DNA of 64,000 nt from Planctomycetota bacterium (GTDB lineage: Bacteria > Planctomycetota > PLA2 > JAEUHO01): the NCBI GenBank assembly GCA_020631815.1, contig JACKGW010000007.1, positions 1 through 64,000 of the forward strand, given 5' to 3'. Positions within the stretch are counted from its first letter, which is position 1. Each line of letters begins with the position of its first letter. The translations under genes and the position numbers were made by a program. The notes under the pieces are model-generated. The model made no database searches. It was not told the origin of the DNA and worked only from the letters and a program-made list of their open reading frames with translations. Of the stretch, positions 29,771 through 38,495 are shown piece by piece.

Positions 29771-29786
29771 TGGCACGCCGGTTGAT
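29771..29786 (+). promoter_or_regulatory. Sigma-54-like promoter of the prepilin gene
   Basis: TGGCACG-CCGG-TTGAT matches the sigma-54 consensus TGGCACG-N4-TTGCW at every specified base except the C of the -12 GC pair. Transcription would start near 29797, about 50 bases before the prepilin ATG. Prepilin genes are often sigma-54-dependent, and rpoN is at 39270. An overlapping TATAGT (29786-29791) could instead be a sigma-70 -10 box, but it lacks a -35. Confidence 0.5.
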
Positions 29787-29845
29787 ATAGTGCGGGCGAC
29801 CGGCGCCCTTCTCCTCGGCGTCAGGCGATCCGGAGACCTTCGACG

Positions 29846-30511
29846 ATGCAGCGCACCCGTGCCCAGAGCGGCTTCACCTTCATCGAGATCCTCGTCGTGA
29901 TGGGCATCATCACCGTGCTCACGAGCATGGTCGTCGTCCTCATCCCGATGATGAACGAGCGAAGCAACCGCACGAAGAGCCTCGACAACATCGGCAGCAT
30001 CGCCAAGTTCATGATGGCGAACGCGGCTGGCCGGACGAGCGCCAAGTGGCCCCCGTACAACGGCAAGAACTTCACGTTGGCGCCCGTGGCCTACGGCGAT
30101 CTCAACGCCAACAACCAGCGCGCCCTGGGCGTGTTCTTCAGCCCTGGTGATCAGCAGTTCACGACCGAGAGCGTGGACTGGAAGCGCTACAAGGACGTCA
30201 CCAAGGAGAACCTGAAGAACGACGTCGACTTCCACGAGCTCACGAGCTACGCGGGCCGCCGGAACAAGGACAAGGACTACATGTTGACGCAGAACCGCAT
30301 CGAGGAAGGTGCGATCATCATCTGCGACGACGACGACGGTCCCCTGCACCACTCCAAGGGCCTCTGCTGCGCCTTCGCCGACGGCGGTGCCCAGTTCATG
30401 GAGTGGGACTACTTCGGCATGTCCGAGCCCGACGACCCGGACAGCCCGCCCCGGATCCTGGGCGAGGAGGCCACCAGCGACAAGCTGCGGGCTCTCGACT
30501 CCTCCAACTGA
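29846..30511 (+). CDS. Prepilin-type protein with N-terminal methylation motif
   Basis: 221 residues. A short basic leader is followed by the prepilin peptidase/methylation motif GFTFIEILVVMGII (9-22), which starts a long hydrophobic helix. The rest is a soluble head with KGLCCAFADGG near 175-185, reminiscent of the HxxG...FADG ending of planctomycete DUF1559 pseudopilins. It could be a pilus or type II secretion pseudopilin subunit served by the pilM-secretin genes 15 kb away. A sigma-54-like promoter precedes it. Confidence 0.85.
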   Translation: MQRTRAQSGFTFIEILVVMGIITVLTSMVVVLIPMMNERSNRTKSLDNIGSIAKFMMANAAGRTSAKWPPYNGKNFTLAPVAYGDLNANNQRALGVFFSPGDQQFTTESVDWKRYKDVTKENLKNDVDFHELTSYAGRRNKDKDYMLTQNRIEEGAIIICDDDDGPLHHSKGLCCAFADGGAQFMEWDYFGMSEPDDPDSPPRILGEEATSDKLRALDSSN

Positions 30512-30677
30512 CCTGCCGGTGGCGGTCCCGAGGTGGGGGAGGCCCCCGCCCGACCGCCGCCCCGCTGCTCCCGGCACGCCGCCGCCTCCCACGCCGCGGC
30601 GAGCCCGGAGATCCCCCTTGGCGGCCGGCGCCAGGGGGCCACGGCCGCGACCAGGCGTCGCCTGGGGGCCCGGATGC

Positions 30678-30707
30678 TTGCCGCATCGGGCGAGCCGTGG
30701 GTATCTT
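30678..30707 (+). promoter_or_regulatory. Likely promoter of the exported protein at 30744
   Basis: TTGCCG (30678-30683), an 18-base spacer and TATCTT (30702-30707). The same -35 and spacing occur before rpoN. The transcript would start about 30 bases before the ATG. Confidence 0.55.
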
Positions 30708-30743
30708 CACCCGTTCATCACGCCGAGGGAGGCCGGTTCCGCC

Positions 30744-31553
30744 ATGTCCGAACGTCACCCGTCCGTCCGCCCGACCCGCTGGGCTCGTAGCTTCGGCGCC
30801 GTCGCGGTGCTCGCTGCCCCCGTCGCGGTGCTCGCTGCCGCGGCCGGCATCGTCGCCCTGTCCCTCATGGGTTCGGCCCGTGCCGAGGAGTCCCGCGCCC
30901 GCTGGATCCTCGACCTCAAGCACGGCGCGCTCAAGACGGTCGCCGTCGCCGACGGCGCCGGCGGCACGACCTCGTACCACTACATGGTGCTCGAGGTGAC
31001 CAACGCCACCGGGCACGGCCGCCACTGGTACCCGCTGTTCAAGGCCATGACCGACACCGACAAGTCGTACGTGGCCGGCGGCTGCCCGCTCGCCCTCCAG
31101 GCCGTGCGTCGGCAGGAGCGTGACCAAGAGCTCGTGAGCATGGAAAGCACCGTGGGGCTCTTCCCCAACGGCAAGACCGTGCGCATGGTCGCCATCTTCG
31201 GACCGGTCGACCCGCTCTACGACCGCATCACGCTCCAGCTCCACGGTCTCGTCGACCCGATCGCCATCTTCCGCATCGAGAAGTACGGCGACACCGAGAT
31301 CGTTGCCGACAGCGTCTACTACGACCGCAACCAGAAGCTGCTCGAGACGATCCGCGCGGGCACGGAAGACGGTCAGCTCCCGACGCCCGAGATCGAGTAC
31401 CGCGAGGTGCGCGAGAACCGCTACTGGCAGATGGTGTACGAGCGCCTGGGCGATGAGTTCCACGCCGAGGACGACCACATCACCTTCGTGAACGAAGGCT
31501 GGCGCGCCGACGGCGAGCTCAAGGTGCTGCGAGTTTTCGGACAGAGCGAGTAG
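30744..31553 (+). CDS. Exported protein of unknown function
   Basis: 269 residues from the ATG at 30744. A long Ala/Val-rich signal sequence ends GSARA-EE, a good signal peptidase I site near residue 50. The mature part is mostly beta-strand in pattern (WILDLKHGALKTVAV, YHYMVLEVTN, TVRMVAIFGPVDPLYDRITLQLHGL) and ends in a charged region. I do not recognise a family. It lies between the prepilin and dnaE and has its own promoter, so a pilus link is not implied. Confidence 0.7.
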   Translation: MSERHPSVRPTRWARSFGAVAVLAAPVAVLAAAAGIVALSLMGSARAEESRARWILDLKHGALKTVAVADGAGGTTSYHYMVLEVTNATGHGRHWYPLFKAMTDTDKSYVAGGCPLALQAVRRQERDQELVSMESTVGLFPNGKTVRMVAIFGPVDPLYDRITLQLHGLVDPIAIFRIEKYGDTEIVADSVYYDRNQKLLETIRAGTEDGQLPTPEIEYREVRENRYWQMVYERLGDEFHAEDDHITFVNEGWRADGELKVLRVFGQSE

Positions 31554-31621
31554 CCGTTCGCTCGTCGGCGGCCAGTTCGCGCCGGCGCACGCAATTCGCG
31601 ATTCCTGTCCTGGGGCGCGCC

Positions 31622-31627
31622 TACCTT
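31622..31627 (+). promoter_or_regulatory. -10 box seven bases before dnaE (leaderless type)
   Basis: TACCTT, seven bases, then the GTG at 31635. The pyrimidine-containing box cannot be a ribosome-binding site. There is no convincing -35. Confidence 0.4.
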
Positions 31628-31634
31628 CCGCGGT

Positions 31635-34600
31635 GTGGCGCGCCCTTTCGTCCATCTGCATACCCACTCCGACCACACCATGCTCGATGGCATGGCGAAG
31701 GTGGCGGAGCTGGTCGAAGCCGCGGCGAAGTTCGAGCAGCCTGCGCTCGCGCTGACCGACCACGGCAACATGTGCGGCGCGATCGAGCTCGTCCGTCGCT
31801 GCCGCGACGCAGGCTTGAAGCCCATCGTGGGGCTGGGGCCCTACCTCGCACCGCGTTCGCGCCACGACCGCGAGCGCAACCCCGTCGCTGGCCACCACCT
31901 CAACTTGCTGGCGATGAACGAGCAGGGCTACCGCAACCTGCTCGCGCTCTCGAGCAAGGGGTTCACGGAGGGCTTCTACTACATCCCTCGCGTGGACGCG
32001 GAGCTGCTGGCCGCGCACGCGGAAGGCCTTGTCTGCACGTCGGCCTGCCTGTTCGCCGGCGAGCCGGGCCACTACGCCCAGGCCGGTGACCGCGCGGGCG
32101 TGGAGCGCGCCATCGGGCGCATGCGCGACGTCTTCGGTGACCGCTACTACGTGGAGATCCAGCGCACCGGCGCCTCCGGCGAAGCCGCGATCGGCGAGAT
32201 GCTGCTCGACGTGGCACTGGGGGCAGGCGTACCGGTGGTGGCCACGCAGGGGGCGCGCTACCTCAGCCCCGAGGACGCCGAGGCCCACGAGGTCCACGTC
32301 TGCATCGGCCAGGGCCGGACCCTGGCCGATCGCCGACGCCGACGCCAGGAGCGGGGCGAGCAGGCGGGCATCTTGTCGTTCGACGACTCGCCCACCATGG
32401 CGGCGCGGTTTCGCGACATGGAGTTCGCGCTCGACGCCACGATCGAGATCGCCGACCGCTGCGACCTCGTCCTGCCCGAGGCCTACCACCTCCCGCGCTA
32501 CGAGCCGCCCCCGGGCCACGACGACGTGGGCTGGTTCCGGCACCTCTGTCTCCAGGGCGCGCAGGCGCGCTACGGCACGCCCCTGCCCGATGCGGTGGCC
32601 GAGCGCCTGGCCTACGAGCAGGGCGTCATCGAGCGCATGGGCTTCGTCCCGTACTTCCTGATCACGTGGGACTTCGTCGACTACGCCAAGCGCAACGGGA
32701 TCCCGGTCGGCCCGGGCCGCGGCAGCGCCGCGGGCAGCATCGTGAGCTATGCGCTCGGGATCACCACGGTGGACCCGCTTGCCTACGACTTGCTGTTCGA
32801 GCGGTTCCTCAACCCCGACCGCATCTCGATGCCCGATATCGACATCGACTTCTGCAAGGACGGGCGCGAGCAGGTCATCCGCTACGTGCAGGACAAGTAC
32901 GGCGGCGCCGAGTGCGTGAGCCACATCATCACCTTCGGCCGCATGGCGGCGCGCGCGGTCATCCGCGACGTGGGGCGCGTGCTCGAGGTGCCGCTCCCCG
33001 ACGTCGACCGCCTCGCGAAGAAGATCCCCAACGGACCGGGCGCGTCGCTGGAGGGGGCGCTCGAGAGCGATCCCGACCTGCGCAAGGAGATCGACGCCAA
33101 CCCCGCCTACCGGGGCCTCGTGGACATCGCACGGCGCCTGGAGGGGCGCATCCGCAACCCGGGCAAGCACGCCGCGGGCATCGTCGTGTCCGACGGCCCG
33201 CTCACCCAGCACGTCCCGCTCTACCGGGTGGGGGACGACCTCACCACCCAGTACTCGATGGACCTGCTCGAGGACAAGCTCGTCGGCCTGCTCAAGATGG
33301 ACTTCCTGGGCCTGAGGACGCTCACGATCATCGCGAAGGCCATCGAGCTGATCGAGCGGAGCGGCAAGGCGCCGCCGGACGTGGAGAAGCTGCCGCTCGA
33401 CGATCCCGCGACGTACGAGATGCTCAGCGCCGGCGAGGCGCTCGGTGTCTTCCAGGTCGAAGGCTCGGGCATGCGCGAGCTGCTGCGGCGCATCCACCCG
33501 GAGAGCTTCGACGATCTCGCCACCATCACCGCGCTCTACCGGCCGGGGCCGATGAACTCCGGCATGATGGACATGTACATCGAGCGCAAGGCGGGCCGCC
33601 AAGCGGTGACCTACGCCCACCCTTCGCTCGAGCCCATCCTGCGCGAGACGCGCGGCGTCGTCGTCTACCAAGAGCAGGTGATGCGCATCGCCAACGTGCT
33701 CGGCGGCTTCTCGCTGGCCGACGCCGACAAGCTGCGCAAGGCCATGGGCAAGAAGAAGCCCGAGCTGCTCGTGCCGTACCGCGCACGCTTCATCGAGGGC
33801 TGCGTCGAGCGGAGCTTCGCCAAGGACCAGGCCGAGACGCTCTGGGACCAGCTGGCCGAGTTCGCCGCGTACGGCTTCAACAAGAGCCACACGGTGGCCT
33901 ACGGCCTGATCGCGTACCAGACCGCGTGGCTCAAGCGGCACCACCCCAAGGAGTTCATGGCCGGCCTGCTCACGTGCGAGATGGCCGACATGGACAAGCT
34001 CTCCGAGTACATCGAGGAGGCGCGGCGCATGGGCATCCACGTGTTGCCGCCGGATGTCTCCAAGAGCGACTGGGAGTTCCTCGTCGAGGGCGACGACATC
34101 CGCTACGGCCTCTCGGCCGTGAAGGGCGTGGGCCGCTCGGCGGCCGAGGAGATCGTGGCGAGCCGACCCGACGACGGCTACCGCGACCTCTACGACCTCT
34201 GTGAGCGCGTCGATGCCTCGCGCGTCAACCGCGCCACGCTCGAGGCCCTCGTCCGTGCGGGCGCGCTGGACCGCCCTGGCGTGCATCGCGCGCAGCTGCA
34301 CGCGGCGCTCGAGCGGGCCCTGGCGCGCGGCGCCGAGGCCGCGGCCGACCGCGCCGCGCGGCAGAGCTCGCTCTTCGGCTTCGGCGGAGGCGACGCCGCA
34401 GACGAGGCAGCCGCCGACTGGCCCGACGTGGAGCCCTGGACCGAGCGCGACCTGCTCGCTCGCGAGCGCGAGGCCATCGGCTACTACGCCACCAACCATC
34501 CGCTCGCCGCGCACGAGCGACGGCTACGCGTCTTGGCAGGCGTGAGCACAGCAGACCTGCGGGACGTGGGGGAGCGCACCCCCGTGCGGCTGGGCGGCAT

Positions 34601-35093
34601 GATCCGTGGCTTGCGCCTGGCGCTGGTCAAGCGAGGACGCAACGAGGGCCGCCGCATGGCCTTCTTCGACCTGGAGGACTTCACGGGTCGCGTGGAGTGC
34701 GTCTGCTTCGCTCGTACGTACGCCGAGGTCGAGTCCCTGCTCGCCGAAGACCGCATCGTCATCGTCGAGGGCAAGGCCGAGCCCGGCGAAGAGTCGGTCA
34801 GCCTGCACGTGGACGGTGTGATCCCCATCGAGGACGCCCCGCTCAAGCTCGCGCGCGGCGTGCTGCTTCGCCTGCGCCGCACCGAGACGGGCGACCTCGA
34901 GCGGCTGCGCAGTCGCCTGGTCGCCCACAGCGGGCCCCTGCCCCTGGTCCTCGAGTTCGCCGCGGACCCGAGCACGCGTGCGCGCGTGCGCGCCGGTCCC
35001 GCCTGGGCCGTGCAGCCCAGCGAGGCCCTGCTGGAAGCCCTCGGCGCCGCCGACGAGGTCGAGGGTGTGGAGCTGCTGGCCAGCGACGTGTAG
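31635..35093 (+). CDS. dnaE: DNA polymerase III alpha subunit DnaE
   Basis: 1152 residues with a GTG start. The replicative polymerase. An N-terminal PHP domain opens with HLHTHSDHT (7-15). The catalytic centre has PDIDIDF (400-406, Asp401/403/405) and upstream GPGRGSAAGSIVSY. Helix-hairpin-helix and OB-fold regions follow (FFDLEDFTGRVECVCF). It is the DnaE1 type, slightly shorter than E. coli. The PHP metal-ligand pattern looks largely intact, so a residual 3'-5' exonuclease is possible. Its -10 box lies seven bases before the start. Confidence 0.97.
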   Translation: MARPFVHLHTHSDHTMLDGMAKVAELVEAAAKFEQPALALTDHGNMCGAIELVRRCRDAGLKPIVGLGPYLAPRSRHDRERNPVAGHHLNLLAMNEQGYRNLLALSSKGFTEGFYYIPRVDAELLAAHAEGLVCTSACLFAGEPGHYAQAGDRAGVERAIGRMRDVFGDRYYVEIQRTGASGEAAIGEMLLDVALGAGVPVVATQGARYLSPEDAEAHEVHVCIGQGRTLADRRRRRQERGEQAGILSFDDSPTMAARFRDMEFALDATIEIADRCDLVLPEAYHLPRYEPPPGHDDVGWFRHLCLQGAQARYGTPLPDAVAERLAYEQGVIERMGFVPYFLITWDFVDYAKRNGIPVGPGRGSAAGSIVSYALGITTVDPLAYDLLFERFLNPDRISMPDIDIDFCKDGREQVIRYVQDKYGGAECVSHIITFGRMAARAVIRDVGRVLEVPLPDVDRLAKKIPNGPGASLEGALESDPDLRKEIDANPAYRGLVDIARRLEGRIRNPGKHAAGIVVSDGPLTQHVPLYRVGDDLTTQYSMDLLEDKLVGLLKMDFLGLRTLTIIAKAIELIERSGKAPPDVEKLPLDDPATYEMLSAGEALGVFQVEGSGMRELLRRIHPESFDDLATITALYRPGPMNSGMMDMYIERKAGRQAVTYAHPSLEPILRETRGVVVYQEQVMRIANVLGGFSLADADKLRKAMGKKKPELLVPYRARFIEGCVERSFAKDQAETLWDQLAEFAAYGFNKSHTVAYGLIAYQTAWLKRHHPKEFMAGLLTCEMADMDKLSEYIEEARRMGIHVLPPDVSKSDWEFLVEGDDIRYGLSAVKGVGRSAAEEIVASRPDDGYRDLYDLCERVDASRVNRATLEALVRAGALDRPGVHRAQLHAALERALARGAEAAADRAARQSSLFGFGGGDAADEAAADWPDVEPWTERDLLAREREAIGYYATNHPLAAHERRLRVLAGVSTADLRDVGERTPVRLGGMIRGLRLALVKRGRNEGRRMAFFDLEDFTGRVECVCFARTYAEVESLLAEDRIVIVEGKAEPGEESVSLHVDGVIPIEDAPLKLARGVLLRLRRTETGDLERLRSRLVAHSGPLPLVLEFAADPSTRARVRAGPAWAVQPSEALLEALGAADEVEGVELLASDV

Positions 35094-35193
35094 CTACCCC
35101 GTCCAGAGACCCTCGCACGCGGCCGGCGCCCTGGATTCCTGACCGGTCCGTGACGGCCGCCCCTTTCCCTGGGGCAACGTCCGGAGCCTTGCC

Positions 35194-36054
35194 ATGCCGC
35201 CCCTGCCCGTCCGCCGAGCCCTCGCGCTGGCCCTCTGCGCCCTGCTCGGCGCCTGCCAGGGCACGCCTGGCGAGGGCGCCTCTGGCGACTCGGGGTCGCC
35301 GGAAGCCGCCTCCCCCGACGGACCCAGCCGCGGGACGGTCGACATGGGCACGCCTGAGCCCGTCCGCCTGAGCGCCGACGACCGCCAGATCTTCGCCGAT
35401 GCGTGGAGGCACTTCCTCGCCAAGTCGCCGCTGTGGCCGTCGCGTCGTCGTCTCTGGCTCTCGCGCGGCGAGGCCGCCGAGCAGGTGCTCGCCGAGAACC
35501 TGTTCCGCTACTTCTGGGCGATGTCCTTCCGCGGCCACGCGGGGGAGGTCGCACGCGTGGCCGACGAAGCCCGTCACGTGGGGGCCGCCGCGGTGCCCTG
35601 GTTCGGTCGCCCGTTGCTGATGAACTCGATGCCCTTGCGCGAGCCGCTCAAGGTGAAGGTCGAGGACCCCGACGACCCGCGCAAGTCCACCTTCCAGACC
35701 ATCGACCACCTCGACATGGACGACACGACGCGCCGGGACGCGGCGACGGTGCTGGCTGCCATCGGCGAGCCGGCCGTGCCTCTCCTGTCCCGGCACGACG
35801 TGCTCCGCACGGGGCGACCCGGTACGCGCCGCCAAGCGGCTCGCGCGCTCGGTCGCATCGGTGGCGACCAGGCCGTCGACGCCCTGATCGGCGTCCTTGT
35901 CGCTGGCGCCGACTGGACGGACCGCGCGGCGGTGGTGGAGGGGCTGGGCCAGTCGCTCCCGCATCCCCGGGCTCGTGCGGCGCTGGAGCAGGCGCTGCGC
36001 GACAGCGACCCGTTCGTGCGGCGCAAGGCCGAGGAGGCGCTGGCCGGCAAGTAG
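35194..36054 (+). CDS. Lipoprotein with HEAT-like repeats
   Basis: 286 residues. The signal peptide ends in lipobox LGAC (Cys near 21), followed by a Ser/Gly/Pro linker. The C-terminal half contains HEAT/PBS-lyase-like helices: RRDAATVLAAIGEPAVPLL, RRQAARALGRIGGDQAVDALI and FVRRKAEEALAGK. Such repeats bind proteins. The middle region (75-160) with several Trp is unrecognised. GGAG precedes the ATG. Probably envelope-associated; function unknown. Confidence 0.8.
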   Translation: MPPLPVRRALALALCALLGACQGTPGEGASGDSGSPEAASPDGPSRGTVDMGTPEPVRLSADDRQIFADAWRHFLAKSPLWPSRRRLWLSRGEAAEQVLAENLFRYFWAMSFRGHAGEVARVADEARHVGAAAVPWFGRPLLMNSMPLREPLKVKVEDPDDPRKSTFQTIDHLDMDDTTRRDAATVLAAIGEPAVPLLSRHDVLRTGRPGTRRQAARALGRIGGDQAVDALIGVLVAGADWTDRAAVVEGLGQSLPHPRARAALEQALRDSDPFVRRKAEEALAGK

Positions 36055-36075
36055 CCCCTGCGGGGCACGCCGTGC

Positions 36076-36103
36076 TTGCTTCGTCCGCCCCCGTCCGTAG
36101 AAC
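36076..36103 (+). promoter_or_regulatory. Promoter touching the start of the gene at 36110
   Basis: TTGCTT (36076-36081), a 16-base spacer and TAGAAC (36098-36103), then six bases to ATG 36110. The last -10 base is C rather than T. No ribosome-binding site intervenes, so the message is probably leaderless. Confidence 0.4.
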
Positions 36104-36109
36104 GCCCGG

Positions 36110-36640
36110 ATGGCGCAACCCCAAGGTCGGCCCGTCTGGAAGGTCGCGCGGCTTGGCCGCGTGTCGTCGGTGTCCGGACAGCCCCTGCCGCCCGACACCG
36201 AGGTGGTCACGGCCCTGTTCCCCGTTGCGGAGTCGGAGGACGACGCGGCCGGGGAGGGCGTGCGCGGCACGGGCCTGGAGCGGCGCGACTTCCTGCTCGA
36301 AGAGGCCACGCCCGAGCTCTTGGCGGGCGCCTTCGGCGTGTGGCACACGCGCACGCCCCCGGAGAAGCCCGAGGATGCGCGTCGGCTGGACCTCGACCTC
36401 GCGCGCCAGCTCCTGGAGCGCGTCCTGGAGGAGGGCAACCCGGAGAAGGCCCCCGTGGCCCTCACGCTGGCCCTGCTGCTCGTGCGCAAGCGGCGCCTGA
36501 CCCTCGTGCGCGAGGAGGGCGAGGAGCTCGTGGTCCGTTGGCCGCGCGAAGAGGGCGAAGTCCGCGTACCGGCCCCGCGCGTCGACCCCGAGGACGCGGA
36601 GCGCCTCCAGCAGGATCTCCTGCGCCTCTTCGATCTCTAG
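36110..36640 (+). CDS. Conserved-looking cytoplasmic protein of unknown function
   Basis: 176 residues, no signal peptide or membrane segment. The N-terminal half (FLLEEATPELLAGAFGVWHT) is followed by helical, charged sequence (ALLLVRKRRLTLVREEGEELVVRWPRE, ending ERLQQDLLRLFDL). Codon and GC use match the neighbours, and the frame fits tightly between the HEAT lipoprotein and dnaX. I cannot assign a family. Confidence 0.65.
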   Translation: MAQPQGRPVWKVARLGRVSSVSGQPLPPDTEVVTALFPVAESEDDAAGEGVRGTGLERRDFLLEEATPELLAGAFGVWHTRTPPEKPEDARRLDLDLARQLLERVLEEGNPEKAPVALTLALLLVRKRRLTLVREEGEELVVRWPREEGEVRVPAPRVDPEDAERLQQDLLRLFDL

Positions 36641-36673
36641 CGTCGCCGTCCGGCCGCGGTCGGCGGGCCTCGG

Positions 36674-36679
36674 TAGGAT
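36674..36679 (+). promoter_or_regulatory. TAGGAT box seven bases before dnaX
   Basis: TAGGAT, seven bases, then the GTG at 36687. It is either a -10 element of a leaderless transcript or, through its AGGA core, a ribosome-binding site; sequence alone cannot separate the two. The identical arrangement precedes ptsI. Confidence 0.4.
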
Positions 36680-36686
36680 CCGCGCC

Positions 36687-38495
36687 GTGAGCCACCGCAT
36701 CCTCAGTCGCCGGTACCGACCGCAGCGCTTCGACGAGCTGTTCGGCCAAGAGCACGTCGTGCGCATGCTGGGGAACGCCTTGGCCACGGGACGCGTCGGG
36801 CAGGCCTACCTCTTCGTCGGTCCGCGCGGTGTGGGCAAGACGACCACGGCGCGAATCCTCGCCCGCGCGCTCAACTGCCAGGCCCGCGTCCCGGCGGCCG
36901 GCGAGGGTTTCGGCGACACGGAGGCCCCGGCCGCCGGCACGGCGGGGGCCCCCGAGCCCGCCGTGCCGGAGCCGTGCGGCACCTGTCCGTCGTGCCGCGA
37001 CATCGCCGCGGGCTCCGACCTCGACGTCGTCGAGATGGACGCGGCGTCCAACAACCAGGTCGACGACATCCGCGCCCTGCGCGAACAGGTCGGCTACGCG
37101 ACGGTGCGCTCGCGCTACCGCATCTGGATCGTGGACGAAGTCCACATGCTCTCGTCGTCGGCCTTCAACGCGTTCCTGAAGACGCTCGAAGAGCCGCCGC
37201 CGCGCGTGAAGTTCTTCTTCTGCACGACCGAGCTCCACAAGCTGCCCGACACCATCGTGAGCCGCTGCACCAAGGTCGAGCTGCGGCCCATCCGCGACGA
37301 GGCCCTCGTGGCACGCCTCGAGTGGCTGGCTGGCCAAGAGGGCCTGTCCCTCGAGGCGGGGCTGGCCGCGGCGATCGCGCGCGCGGCGCGCGGCGGCTTG
37401 CGCGACGCGGAGTCCATGCTCGAGCAGCTCATGGCGGCCTCGCCCGGCACCACGCTGACCATCGCCGACCTCGACCACCTCTGCGGGCGCGCACCCGCTG
37501 CCGACGTCGAGGCGCTCTTCGCGGCCGTCGACGCGGGGGACGCCGGCGCCGCGCTCGACGCCGTGGGTCGAAGTCTCTCGGCCGGCGCCCAGCCCGGCGT
37601 GCTCGTGGACCAGTGGCTCGACCACCTGCGCAGTGCGCTGGCCGATGCCGCGCGCGCGGGCCGCCCCGTGGCGCGGCTGGCGCAGTCGATCGAGGTCGTG
37701 CTCGGCAAACGCACGCACTTGCGCCAGGGTGCAGACGGCGCCCTGGTCACCGAGGTCACGGCGATCGAGCTGGCGCGGTTGCCCGATGCCCGCGACGTCG
37801 ATGCCCTGGTCGCGGCCTTGGCAGGTCGCATGGAAGGGGCGAGGCCCCGCGAGGGCGCGACGTCGCCGCGGGCGAGCGACGACGACGCCGACGCGTCGGG
37901 CACGTCCCCAGCGCGAGGCGAACCGCCCGTCGCCTCACGCCCGCTGCACGAAGGAAGCAAGGTGCGCGAGGCCGCGCCGGCGCCTCGCGCGCGCCCCGAC
38001 CCGGCACCGACGGCGCCCGCTCCCCGCGTCGCCCCGCGCAAGGACGTGGTCGACGACGTCGTCGCTGCGGTCACGGACCTCGACGACGTGGCGCAGCGCT
38101 GGCCGCGTCTGGTCGAGGCGCTCGCCGCGCGGGAGGCGCGGCTTGCGGCCGTGCTTCGTCGCGCGCGTCCGGTGGCGCTTCGCGGCGACGTGCTCGAGCT
38201 CGAAGTCGACGGCGGGACGTTTGAGGCCCGCACCGCGCTCATCCAGAGCCGCGCCCAGGCCGCGTTCGGGCAGGTCGCGCCGCGCGTCCTGGGCCGCCGC
38301 GTGCGCCCTGTCGTCCGCGCGGGGGCCAGCATGGCACCGGTCGCCGTGGTCGACGCCGCGGTCCGGGAGCTGCCCATCGTGCGCCGTGTGGCCGAGTTCA
38401 CCGGCGGCCACCTCGTCCACGTGGAGCGTCAAGCGCCCGACTCCGCCGAAGGACACGGCTCGGCCGAGCAAGCGTCCGGAGATGACCCCGCGTGA
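36687..38495 (+). CDS. dnaX: DNA polymerase III tau subunit DnaX
   Basis: 602 residues with a GTG start. The clamp-loader ATPase. It has RRYRPQRFDELFGQEHVV, Walker A GPRGVGKTTTAR (45-56), a zinc module with CGTCPSC, and sensor segments DEVHMLSSSAFNAFLKTLE. An Ala/Pro-rich linker (about 395-450) is followed by a C-terminal tau domain (about 455-560). The zinc module carries an extra 25 or so residues (after LNCQ) absent from E. coli. No slippery A-run suggests gamma production. recR overlaps its stop by four bases; the usual ybaB gene between them is missing. Confidence 0.95.
   Translation: MSHRILSRRYRPQRFDELFGQEHVVRMLGNALATGRVGQAYLFVGPRGVGKTTTARILARALNCQARVPAAGEGFGDTEAPAAGTAGAPEPAVPEPCGTCPSCRDIAAGSDLDVVEMDAASNNQVDDIRALREQVGYATVRSRYRIWIVDEVHMLSSSAFNAFLKTLEEPPPRVKFFFCTTELHKLPDTIVSRCTKVELRPIRDEALVARLEWLAGQEGLSLEAGLAAAIARAARGGLRDAESMLEQLMAASPGTTLTIADLDHLCGRAPAADVEALFAAVDAGDAGAALDAVGRSLSAGAQPGVLVDQWLDHLRSALADAARAGRPVARLAQSIEVVLGKRTHLRQGADGALVTEVTAIELARLPDARDVDALVAALAGRMEGARPREGATSPRASDDDADASGTSPARGEPPVASRPLHEGSKVREAAPAPRARPDPAPTAPAPRVAPRKDVVDDVVAAVTDLDDVAQRWPRLVEALAAREARLAAVLRRARPVALRGDVLELEVDGGTFEARTALIQSRAQAAFGQVAPRVLGRRVRPVVRAGASMAPVAVVDAAVRELPIVRRVAEFTGGHLVHVERQAPDSAEGHGSAEQASGDDPA

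Noticed and set aside
30396..34514. A 1372-codon open frame on the minus strand opposite dnaE
   Set aside because: GC-rich codons leave few stops on the opposite strand. The translation is low-complexity (Arg/His/Val/Ala-rich) with no domain, and dnaE is certain.
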